Source: Ancylobacter sp. IITR112 (GTDB taxonomy: Bacteria > Pseudomonadota > Alphaproteobacteria > Rhizobiales > Xanthobacteraceae). From it: 64,000 nucleotides of DNA. Position 1 is the stretch's first letter. Each line of letters opens with the position of its first letter. A program made the translations under genes and the position numbers. The notes beneath the pieces were generated by a model, which saw only the letters and a program-made list of their open reading frames with translations, made no database searches and was not told where the DNA came from. Positions 22,736 to 29,450 of this stretch are shown here, one piece after another. Location of the stretch: contig NZ_JBGCUS010000001.1 in the NCBI RefSeq assembly GCF_041415945.1, positions 1,612,001 to 1,676,000 on the forward strand, given 5' to 3'.

Positions 22736-22806
22736 CGGCGCCTATGGCGAGGCGCCGGGACCCCCGCCGGGCGGCGCCCCGCGCATGCGCGCCGCCCGGC
22801 CTTTCT
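22736..22806. terminator. Two tandem GC hairpins before the clamp gene
   Basis: CGGCGCC (22736-22742) pairs with GGCGCCG (22751-22757), and GCCGGGCGGCG (22766-22776) pairs with CGCCGCCCGGC (22790-22800), the latter followed by CTTTCT. This 185-bp gap has no gene. The hairpins could partly terminate messages from the upstream genes or set clamp levels. Confidence 0.45.
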
Positions 22807-22911
22807 CATCCTCTTCGCGGCGCCCCTCACGCCGCGAAACCGAGCCGGGCGGTGATCCCGCCCAGCCCCGCCGCCCGGCTCACCCCATCCCCCTCACGCG
22901 AGACGCAGATC

Positions 22912-24030
22912 ATGAACATCACCGTCGAGCGCGCCGCATTCCTCGCCGCGCTCCAGCGCGCCCACCGCGCCGTCGAGCGCCGCAACACCATCCCCATTCT
23001 CGCCAACGTGCTTCTGCGCGCCGAGGGCGGAAGCCTCACCCTCATCGCCACCGATCTCGATATCGAGATCGAAGACACGCTCCCGGCCGAATGCGCGGCC
23101 GAGGGCGAGGGCACCCTGCCGGCGCACACCTTGCTCGACATCGTCAAGAAGCTGCCCGAGGGCGTGCAGATCAAGCTCGAGTTCGACACCGCCAAGGGCA
23201 CCGCCACCCTGCGCGCCGGCCGCTCCCGCTTCTCCCTGCAGGCGCTGCCGTCGGCGGAATTCCCCAGCCTCGCTCGGGTGGAAGACGGTGCCGCCTTCGA
23301 GGTGCCCGGCCACGCGCTGGCGGACGTGCTGGATCGGGTCAAGTTCGCCATCTCGACGGAAGAGACGCGGTACTACCTCAACGGCATCTATCTGCACCGC
23401 GACCCGGAGGGCTCCGGCAAGCTGCGCCTGGTGGCGACGGACGGGCACCGCCTCTCGCTCGCCTCGCTGGCGATCGATGGCCTGCCGGATTTCCTCGGGG
23501 TCATCGTGCCCCGCAAGGCGGTGGAAGAACTCACCCGCATGGCCCAGGCGGCGGATAAGGCGCCGCTCGCCTTGCAGATCTCCGGCGCCAAGCTCGCCGC
23601 CACCTTCGGCCGCGCCCGCTTCACCACCAAGCTCATCGACGGCACCTTCCCGGACTATGGCCGCGTCATCCCGCTGGGCAACGCGCATGTGGCCACGCTG
23701 CAGGCGGAAGAATTGGCGTCCGCCGTCGATCGCGTCGGCACCGTCGCCAGCGAGCGGGGCAGGGCGGTGAAGTTCACCTTTTCCGCCGGCAAGCTGGTGC
23801 TGGAGGTGGTGAACCCCGATGCCGGCAACGCCTCGGAAGAGCTCGATATCGCCTATGCCGGCGAGGAAATGAGCATCGGCTTCAATGGCCGCTATGTCTC
23901 CGACCTGCTGGGCGCCACGGCCAAGACCGGCCCTGTCGAGATCGCGCTCAACGATCCCGGCTCCCCCACCATCTTCCGCCGCCCCGAATCCACCGACGCG
24001 AAATGCGTCCTCATGCCGATGAGGGTTTGA
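22912..24030 (+). CDS. dnaN: DNA polymerase III beta subunit (sliding clamp), phage-borne
   Basis: A 372-residue, full-length bacterial-type clamp with three repeated domains. It begins MNITVERAAFLAALQRAHRA and has the RRNTIPILANVLLRA segment, LVATDGHRLSLAS in the middle domain and a C-terminal IFRRPESTDAKCVLMPMRV, ending in the usual MPMR(V/L). The ring tethers polymerase to DNA. It lies within the prophage right operon beside DUF2303 and upstream of SSB. No DNA polymerase gene is visible, so it would work with the host replisome or polymerases, or compete with the host clamp. Confidence 0.93.
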   Translation: MNITVERAAFLAALQRAHRAVERRNTIPILANVLLRAEGGSLTLIATDLDIEIEDTLPAECAAEGEGTLPAHTLLDIVKKLPEGVQIKLEFDTAKGTATLRAGRSRFSLQALPSAEFPSLARVEDGAAFEVPGHALADVLDRVKFAISTEETRYYLNGIYLHRDPEGSGKLRLVATDGHRLSLASLAIDGLPDFLGVIVPRKAVEELTRMAQAADKAPLALQISGAKLAATFGRARFTTKLIDGTFPDYGRVIPLGNAHVATLQAEELASAVDRVGTVASERGRAVKFTFSAGKLVLEVVNPDAGNASEELDIAYAGEEMSIGFNGRYVSDLLGATAKTGPVEIALNDPGSPTIFRRPESTDAKCVLMPMRV

Positions 24031-24032
24031 CA

Positions 24033-24773
24033 ATGCTCCCGAAGCAGATCGAAGGCGCCACCCGCACCATTGGCGAAAGCCAGGGCTATATCGGCCTGCC
24101 GCTGCGCGACGAGGTGGTCGACTGCGCCGTCAACGGCGACGCCACGCCCTGCATGGTTTCGGCCTGGCAACCGTCACCTGAAGAAATCGAAGCCCAGCGC
24201 GCCGGCGCCCCGGTGCTGCTCCGCGTTCTCGGCACCCAGCACCCGCCGGTGATGGTCTATGTGGAAACGCCCGTCCCGCCGACGGCCCGCCGCTGGTGGC
24301 CGGCGGAATATGCTGATGAGATCATGCCCGGCGGCACCGTGTCGCCGGATGAATGGATTGTCGGCTTCTGCGGGGCAGGCTGGATCATCGGTTCGCCGCA
24401 GGAAGATGAGCGTAAGGACTACACCTGCTTCCTCGTACTGCCCGGCGCCGAAATCGGCTTCGACTGGCACGAGCCGCGCGGCCACGACACGCTCACCATT
24501 TTCCCCGATGGAACGTGGAAGCTGGCGTCGGGCGAGCCTGCGGATTGGACCCTCGTCTTCGATCTCGACGATTACGAGAACAGCGACGACAGCCTCGACG
24601 GCCTCGCTCGCAACAACGCCCACATGCACGATCTGCGGGCAGGCGATGAGCCCATCACCCTCGAGATCGGCTTCGCCAAGTGGGGCCACGCCGCCTTCCG
24701 CCTCGAGGTGGCGGGCCGCAAGGCGAAGCTGGTGCCGGTGATGGCAGAGGCGAAGGCCGAGGCCGCGACATGA
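24033..24773 (+). CDS. Hypothetical phage protein, follows clamp
   Basis: A 246-residue acidic, Trp-rich protein (MLPKQIEGATRTIGESQGYI...). The N-terminal third has a YVETPVPPTARRWWPAEYAD segment, the middle FDWHEPRGHDTLTIFPDGTW, and the C-terminus basic Lys/Ala residues. The clamp stop and this ATG are two bases apart. No family recognised. Co-translation with the clamp may mean a joint role. Confidence 0.6.
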   Translation: MLPKQIEGATRTIGESQGYIGLPLRDEVVDCAVNGDATPCMVSAWQPSPEEIEAQRAGAPVLLRVLGTQHPPVMVYVETPVPPTARRWWPAEYADEIMPGGTVSPDEWIVGFCGAGWIIGSPQEDERKDYTCFLVLPGAEIGFDWHEPRGHDTLTIFPDGTWKLASGEPADWTLVFDLDDYENSDDSLDGLARNNAHMHDLRAGDEPITLEIGFAKWGHAAFRLEVAGRKAKLVPVMAEAKAEAAT

Positions 24774-24904
24774 GCGAGAACCCCGCCCGCCCCATCAACA
24801 AGGCGCTGTTCTACCTCATCGCCCTGTCGCTGGTGGTGCTGGATTTCCAGCACACCGGCCTCATCCCCCGCGCCCTCGGCGCCCTGTTCGGAGGCGGCTC
24901 ATGA
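24770..24904 (+). CDS. Single-pass membrane microprotein
   Basis: A 44-residue protein, MSENPARPINKALFYLIALS followed by a hydrophobic helix to about residue 27 and a short Gly/Ser end. It overlaps both neighbours by four bases (ATGA). It is the second of several tiny hydrophobic proteins in this operon. Function unknown. Confidence 0.6.
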   Translation: MSENPARPINKALFYLIALSLVVLDFQHTGLIPRALGALFGGGS

Positions 24905-25122
24905 GCAAGAACAGCCGCCGCCACCGCCGAGCCTATGTCGCCGGCGCCCACACCGGCATCGCCCGCCTGCGCGCCGTCATCGCGCCGCTGCTGCCGGCCG
25001 ATGCCCGCCCGGCGCTTGAGAAGATGGCCGCCAACGTCACCGCCGAATTCCCCATGCCGCCCGCCTGGCGCCACGACAAGGCGCCGGCGCGGCGCGCCGA
25101 GGAGGCCGATTCCCATGGCTGA
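24901..25122 (+). CDS. Small basic hypothetical protein
   Basis: 73 residues, MSKNSRRHRRAYVAGAHTGI then a helix LRAVIAPLLPADARPALEKM and a charged tail. It overlaps the DUF5131 start by eight bases. No family recognised. Its basic start could bind nucleic acid, which is a guess. Confidence 0.55.
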   Translation: MSKNSRRHRRAYVAGAHTGIARLRAVIAPLLPADARPALEKMAANVTAEFPMPPAWRHDKAPARRAEEADSHG

Positions 25123-26083
25123 TCACACCGGCATCGAATGGGCAGACGCGACATGGAATCCCATCGTCGGGTGCTCGGTTCTCTCCCCCGGCTGCACCAA
25201 CTGCTACGCCATGGGCATGGCCGCGCGCATCGAGGCCATGCAGCCCGGTTCGCACTATGCCGGCACGACGAAACCCACCAAGGCCGGCGCCGTCTGGTCG
25301 GGCAAGCTGGCGCTCGCGCCGGATCACATCATCACCCAGCCCCTGCACTGGAGCCGCCCGCGCCGCATCTTCGTCAATTCCATGGGCGACCTCTTTCACG
25401 AGGACGCGCCCGACCACTGGATTGATCGCGTCTTCGCCGTCATGGCGTTGGCTCCGCAGCACACTTTCATGGTGCTGACGAAGCGCTCGGCTCGCATGCG
25501 CCAGTACCTTGCAGAAGACCGCCGGAACTGGCGGTGCGCTTCGGTAGACGGGCTCTTTCCGCAGCGCACCGATGCATCACGGCAGGCCCGTGATCGCCTC
25601 GCCCGGCTCACCGCGCCCGGCGTACCGGCGCCGCTGGAGAATGTCTGGCTCGGCGCGTCGACCGAGCGGCAGGCGGAATGGGATGCGCGGGTGCCGGATC
25701 TGAAGGCGACGCCGGCGGTGGTGCGCTTCATCTCCGCCGAACCATTGCTCGGCCCGATCGTCGGCGACTTCTCCCTGATCAACCTCGCCATCGTGGGCGG
25801 CGAGAGCGGCCCCAAGGCCCGCCCCATGCATCCAGATTGGGCGCGTTCCCTGCGCGACCAGTGCGCCGCCGCCGGCACGGCCTTTTTCTTCAAGCAGTGG
25901 GGTGAGTGGCGCTGGGCGCCCGACAAGGCCCATTTCAAAGAGCTTTTGGAAGACCGCTGGACGCGCCTCGCCTCCGGCCGCGAGGGCGTTCGTCCGGCCC
26001 TCATGGTGCGGGAGGGCAAGCGCGCCGCCGGCCGCCTGCTCGACGGCGTCGAACACAACGCCATGCCGGAGGCGCGATCATGA
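25115..26083 (+). CDS. Phage Gp37/Gp68 (DUF5131) family protein
   Basis: 322 residues. The opening HTGIEWADATWNPIVGCS, the cysteine cluster CSVLSPGCTNC (C-x6-C-x2-C, residues ~20-30), IFVNSMGDLFHEDAP, VLTKRSARMRQYL, ENVWLGASTERQAEWDARVP and the late FFKQWGEWRW are all hallmarks of PF07505. The fold and Cys cluster suggest relation to radical SAM enzymes, but activity is unproven here. Many members are paired with a 'three-Cys-motif partner' protein; none is visible nearby. ATG 25115 is used. Confidence 0.9.
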   Translation: MADHTGIEWADATWNPIVGCSVLSPGCTNCYAMGMAARIEAMQPGSHYAGTTKPTKAGAVWSGKLALAPDHIITQPLHWSRPRRIFVNSMGDLFHEDAPDHWIDRVFAVMALAPQHTFMVLTKRSARMRQYLAEDRRNWRCASVDGLFPQRTDASRQARDRLARLTAPGVPAPLENVWLGASTERQAEWDARVPDLKATPAVVRFISAEPLLGPIVGDFSLINLAIVGGESGPKARPMHPDWARSLRDQCAAAGTAFFFKQWGEWRWAPDKAHFKELLEDRWTRLASGREGVRPALMVREGKRAAGRLLDGVEHNAMPEARS

Positions 26084-26226
26084 GCGGCTTCAGCCTCACA
26101 ATAGCCTTCCTCGTCACATGGGCGGTCTGGTCCCCGGCATCCTTCGGCCGCCACCTCGCCGCGATCGCCGACGCCTTTGAGGCCAAGCGCGCCAAGCTCC
26201 GCGCCGAGCGGGAGACGGCGCCATGA
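26080..26226 (+). CDS. Membrane-anchored microprotein
   Basis: A 48-residue protein, MSGFSLTIAFLVTWAVWSPA plus a basic amphipathic helix. The first ~20 residues are a membrane helix and the rest a charged cytosolic helix (ADAFEAKRAKLRAERE). Four-base overlaps on both sides. Function unknown. Confidence 0.6.
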   Translation: MSGFSLTIAFLVTWAVWSPASFGRHLAAIADAFEAKRAKLRAERETAP

Positions 26227-26600
26227 CGGTCTATGTCGACCCCGCCGTCTGGCCCTTCGGCCGCATGCTCATGTGCCACATGTGGGCGGACACGCTCGAC
26301 GAGCTGCTCGGCATGGCCGACCGCATCGGCGTGCAGCGGAAGTGGATTCAGGGCCACCCCACGCTCTCGCTGCCGCAGGCGCGCAAGGCGTCGTGGGTGC
26401 ATTTCGACATCTCCAAGGCCAAGCGCGCCTTGGCGGTGTCGGCCGGCGCCGTTGAAACGGACCAGTTCGGCGGCCTCGAATGGCAGGCACGCCGGCAGAT
26501 CGCCAGCACCGACCCCGCCATCGTTCTCATCGGCGAGGCCCGCCTCGCCCGCGTCATGGAAGCGCGCAGGGCGCGCGAGACACAAGGGAGCCTGCTCTGA
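26223..26600 (+). CDS. DUF4031 family protein
   Basis: A 125-residue protein starting MTVYVDPAVWPFGRMLMCHM. This opening, the WADTLDELLGMADRIGV helix and HFDISKAKRALAVSAGAVE are the DUF4031 signature (PF13223). Function of the family is unknown; it is found in phages and chromosomes. Overlaps its upstream neighbour by four bases and shares one base with the SSB start. Confidence 0.85.
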   Translation: MTVYVDPAVWPFGRMLMCHMWADTLDELLGMADRIGVQRKWIQGHPTLSLPQARKASWVHFDISKAKRALAVSAGAVETDQFGGLEWQARRQIASTDPAIVLIGEARLARVMEARRARETQGSLL

Positions 26601-27079
26601 TGGCCGGCAGCGTCAACAAGGCAATTCTCATCGGCCATCTCGGCCGCGATCCGGAAATCCGCACCTTCCAGAACGGCGGGCGCATCGCCTCGATGCGCCT
26701 CGCCACCTCGGAAACCTGGCGCGATAAGGACAGCGGCGAGCGCAAGGAGCGCACCCAGTGGCACAGCGTCGTCATTTTCAACGAGCCGCTGGTGAAGGTG
26801 GCCGAGCAGTACCTGCGCAAGGGCAGCAAGGTCTATGTCGAGGGGCAGATCGAGACGCGCAAGCACACCGATCAGGCCGGTGTCGAGCGCTATTACACCG
26901 AGGTGGTGCTGCGCCCCTTCCGGGGTGAAATCACCCTGCTCGATCGGCAGGAAACCGGCACGCGCGGCACGCCGGAGGATTACACCCGCACCGATCCGCC
27001 GCGCGAAGCCGCCGGCGCCACCCGCCGCTTCGGCGACCAGGGCGCCGCGACCGATATGGACGATGAGATTCCGTTCTAG
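26600..27079 (+). CDS. ssb: Single-stranded DNA-binding protein
   Basis: A 159-residue SSB with an OB fold (MAGSVNKAILIGHLGRDPEI, then WHSVVIFNEPLVKVAEQYLR, GSKVYVEGQIETRKHTDQAG, RYYTEVVLRPFRGEITLLD), a Gly/Arg/Thr-rich linker and the C-terminal protein-interaction tip MDDEIPF. It coats phage ssDNA and recruits partners. The ATG shares a base with the DUF4031 TGA. Slightly divergent from typical chromosomal SSBs, consistent with a phage copy. Confidence 0.95.
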   Translation: MAGSVNKAILIGHLGRDPEIRTFQNGGRIASMRLATSETWRDKDSGERKERTQWHSVVIFNEPLVKVAEQYLRKGSKVYVEGQIETRKHTDQAGVERYYTEVVLRPFRGEITLLDRQETGTRGTPEDYTRTDPPREAAGATRRFGDQGAATDMDDEIPF

Positions 27080-27093
27080 GGGAGGGTGGGGCG

Positions 27094-27408
27094 ATGCAGG
27101 CGCGCCTGTTCAACATCGACGAGGCGGCCGAGCGCCTCGGCATCTCGCCGCGCACCTTGCGCGAACATGTGCGCCATGGCGAAATCACCTTCATCGCCAT
27201 GGGGCGGGGCACGGAGAAAATCCGGCGCATGTTTGCGGAGAGCGACCTTGATACCTTCGTCGAGCGCCGCCGGAGAAGCGAGCCATGTCCGTCTATAAAC
27301 CCAAGGGGTCGCCGTTCTTCCACTACGACTTCCAGCGGGCCGGTCGTCGATTTTACGGCTCTACGGGCTGCAAAACGCGCCGCGAAGCAGAAGCCTTCGA
27401 ACGCCTAG
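27094..27408 (+). CDS. HTH protein, probable excisionase
   Basis: A 104-residue protein with a MerR/Xis-type HTH: MQARLFNIDEAAERLGISPR then TLREHVRHGEITFIAMGRGT and the DLDTFVERRRR end at residue ~63. The remaining 40 residues are read in a second frame over the integrase start, a 124-bp overlap. A strong GGGGAGGG ribosome binding site precedes the ATG. Position directly before the integrase suggests control of excision direction. Confidence 0.8.
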   Translation: MQARLFNIDEAAERLGISPRTLREHVRHGEITFIAMGRGTEKIRRMFAESDLDTFVERRRRSEPCPSINPRGRRSSTTTSSGPVVDFTALRAAKRAAKQKPSNA

Positions 27409-28451
27409 AGGTCAAGAAGGCCGCCGCCCTCCCGAAGGCCGCCGCTACCGAGCACGTGGCCATCACCCACGCCTGGGCGCGTTTTTGGGACGAGAAGGGC
27501 CAGCACGACGCCAAGTCCGATACCACCTTCGCCCGCATGGAGGCATTGCAGGACGGCCTGACAAAGGCGCTGCAGGCCCGCAACCGCTCCACCGCGATCA
27601 GCGAGATCGACGCGGACGTAATCGCCTCCTATGTCGCCACCCGGCGCGGCACGAAGGGGCGGAATGGCAAGCTGCTGTCGAATGCCAGCGTGAACCGCGA
27701 ATTGCAGATCCTGCGCCGCATTCTCCGGCGTGCCCAGCGCGTCTGGAAAATGCCGGTGCATCTCCCGGCATGGGATGAGCTCATGCTGCCCGAGGCGGAT
27801 GAGCGGGTAATCGACATCTCCCGCGACATCGAGGCCGACATCATCGCCCGCATGCGCCCCGATTTCCGCGCCGCGGCGCGATGGCTCATCCTGTCCGGCC
27901 TGCGCGCCGGCAACGCTCTGCCGTTCGATCCCGCCAATGTCGATTTCGCCATGGGGCTGATCACCGTCATGCAGAAGTCCCGCAAGCCCGGCGGGCGCAT
28001 GCACGTGCTGCCGATAACTGCCGCCATGGCAACACTGCTGGGCAACGAGATCGGCCACCTTCCGGATGCCGTCTTCACCTATGTCGCCCGGCGAACCCGA
28101 GAGGGCAGGGTGCGTGGCCAGCGCTATCCCATCACGCCGGAGACCTTCTATAACGAGTTCAAGGCCGCCGCCGTCGCCGCCGGGCTTCCCGATCTGCGCC
28201 CGCATGACCTGCGCCACGTCGCTGGCACCCGCACGCTGCGCGCCTCAGGTGGCAATCTCCGCGCCGCCCAGCGGCATCTGGGCCACTCCCGAATCTCGAC
28301 CACCACCAAGTACGCCCACTACATGCTCGACGAGCTGAGGGACGCCATGGCCGCTGCACATTCTCCCGAAGAAAATCCCGAAACAGCAGGAGGGAAGGGC
28401 GGTAACCAGTTGGACAGAAACACGAAACCGTCTTCTGCCTCCCGGTCTTGA
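27285..28451 (+). CDS. int: Tyrosine recombinase / phage integrase
   Basis: A 388-residue integrase. It has a DNA-binding Arm-like N-terminus (SVYKPKGSPFFHYDFQRAG), a core-binding SAM-like domain (residues ~58-150) and a catalytic domain with Arg207 (LSGLRAG), Lys231, His307 and Arg310 (HDLRH), His334 (HLGHS) and nucleophile Tyr343 (TTKYAHY). GGAGAAG precedes the ATG. The last codons run into the tRNA-Ser attachment core: the TGA stop is the same three bases as the tRNA anticodon. It integrates the phage at the 3' end of tRNA-Ser(UGA). Confidence 0.96.
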   Translation: MSVYKPKGSPFFHYDFQRAGRRFYGSTGCKTRREAEAFERLEVKKAAALPKAAATEHVAITHAWARFWDEKGQHDAKSDTTFARMEALQDGLTKALQARNRSTAISEIDADVIASYVATRRGTKGRNGKLLSNASVNRELQILRRILRRAQRVWKMPVHLPAWDELMLPEADERVIDISRDIEADIIARMRPDFRAAARWLILSGLRAGNALPFDPANVDFAMGLITVMQKSRKPGGRMHVLPITAAMATLLGNEIGHLPDAVFTYVARRTREGRVRGQRYPITPETFYNEFKAAAVAAGLPDLRPHDLRHVAGTRTLRASGGNLRAAQRHLGHSRISTTTKYAHYMLDELRDAMAAAHSPEENPETAGGKGGNQLDRNTKPSSASRS

Positions 28452-28504
28452 AAACCGCCGTGGGTGCAAGCCCACCGTGGGTTCGAATCCCACCCCTTCC
28501 GCCA
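28442..28504 (+). tRNA. 3' part of tRNA-Ser(UGA): right attachment site
   Basis: The anticodon arm (CCGGT CTTGAAA ACCGC, anticodon TGA at 28449-28451), long variable arm (GTGGGTGCAAGCCCAC), T arm with GTTCGAATC, 3' acceptor strand CCCTTCC, discriminator G and encoded CCA are all present. The D arm and 5' acceptor half are absent: upstream sequence is integrase coding. This is the duplicated core left at the prophage right end; the functional tRNA gene should be at the unseen left end. Confidence 0.9.
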
Positions 28505-28619
28505 CCATCCCACCGCGCGACGAGGGCGAGCGGCGGGGTGGGGGCTGACCGGATGTCGACGTCATTTCGAGAGAGTGTTTTCCCGGTCCAATCGGCATGC
28601 CATCGGATCGTGACGGGCT

Positions 28620-29450
28620 CTAGAAGCGGTAGGTCACGCCCAGGATCGGCCCCTGCATCAGCACGTCGTAGAGAAAGGCGCCGCTCTGATAGTCGACCGA
28701 CAGGGCGCGATAGCCGGCACGCAGCGCGAGCTGGTCGCTCCACTGATAATTGACCGTCGCGATCGCCTGCCAGGTGAGGCTTGAGCCGACATCGAAACCA
28801 CCAATGTCGCCGACCAGCGTGAGGCTCCACGGCCCGCCGAGCCGGGCGATGGCGCGGCCGGCGATGACCGGGTCGACCCAGCTTTCCGACTGGGCATATT
28901 CCAGTACCGAGGGCAGTCCCGGCGCCACGGTAAGCCGGTTGTCGAGGTGCCAGAAGCGAAGGCCGGCGCCGGCATCAAGGTCCAGCATGTCGGACTCATA
29001 GAGCCGGTACAGCACGTCGCCCTGCAGAGTCAGGCTGCGCGAGCGCACCTCGACCTCGGCCCCATAAGGGCCGGGCAGCGCGCCGGTCGGGGTCACCTGC
29101 GTGAACATGAGATCGGCGAGAAAACCCCAGCGGCCGACGCGCATTTCCCCCGCGCCCATCACCGCGCCGTTCAAATCCTGCAGGATGTCGCGGAAGCGCA
29201 GATCAATGTCGACCGCGGGCAGCGGCGGAAGGGTGGAACTCGTGCCCTTAAGCGCGCTGGCCCAGAGATAGAGGGTAGCGGAGAACATCGGCATGTCGCT
29301 GGTTGCCACCGGATCCGGCAGGCGCACGGCCGGCACGACGGCGTCGACATCCGCCGCCTGTGCCGGAGAATGGGCGAGGGCGACCAGGGCAGCCGCCGCA
29401 AGCGGCATGAGGCGACAACAGCCGAGGGTCGACAGCGAGCGCGCGCGCAT
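28620..29450 (-). CDS. Outer-membrane beta-barrel protein
   Basis: A 276-residue protein with a Sec signal peptide (hydrophobic LMPLAAAALVALAHSPAQAA to about residue 33) and then alternating strands with many aromatic ends, finishing in GPILGVTYRF with the C-terminal Phe used by the Bam machinery. Family not named; it resembles small alphaproteobacterial outer-membrane proteins. It is coupled to the sulfatase (TGATG, one-base overlap), suggesting it helps substrate entry or surface exposure. Confidence 0.8.
   Translation of the reverse strand: MRARSLSTLGCCRLMPLAAAALVALAHSPAQAADVDAVVPAVRLPDPVATSDMPMFSATLYLWASALKGTSSTLPPLPAVDIDLRFRDILQDLNGAVMGAGEMRVGRWGFLADLMFTQVTPTGALPGPYGAEVEVRSRSLTLQGDVLYRLYESDMLDLDAGAGLRFWHLDNRLTVAPGLPSVLEYAQSESWVDPVIAGRAIARLGGPWSLTLVGDIGGFDVGSSLTWQAIATVNYQWSDQLALRAGYRALSVDYQSGAFLYDVLMQGPILGVTYRF

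Larger units (their letters stand above)
1..28504. mobile_element. HK97-type temperate prophage, left end outside window
   Basis: The region carries consecutive siphovirus modules: tail (1-1931), head-tail joining (1943-3718), capsid, protease and portal (3991-7291), terminase (7288-9469), replication and methylation (11077-15962), immunity (17815-19710), a right operon with clamp and SSB, and integrase at 27285-28451 next to a partial tRNA-Ser. Left-arm genes run leftward and right-arm genes rightward from the repressor region. Lysis, tail-tip and fibre genes and the left attachment site are not seen, so they should lie left of position 1. No frameshift or stop was noticed in the structural genes, so it may be intact. 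Confidence 0.95.

Noticed and set aside
28393..28504. Intact tRNA-Ser using GGAAGGG at 28393-28399 as 5' acceptor strand
   Set aside because: GGAAGGG does pair with CCCTTCC, but the span is 112 nt, no D arm exists between, and the stretch encodes the integrase C-terminus. Treated as chance; only the 3' fragment is called.
28505..28619. Gene or terminator between the attachment site and the barrel gene
   Set aside because: An imperfect CCCACCGC/GCGGGGTGGG pairing exists but has a bulge and no T run, and no ORF is convincing. Nothing is called in this 115-bp gap.
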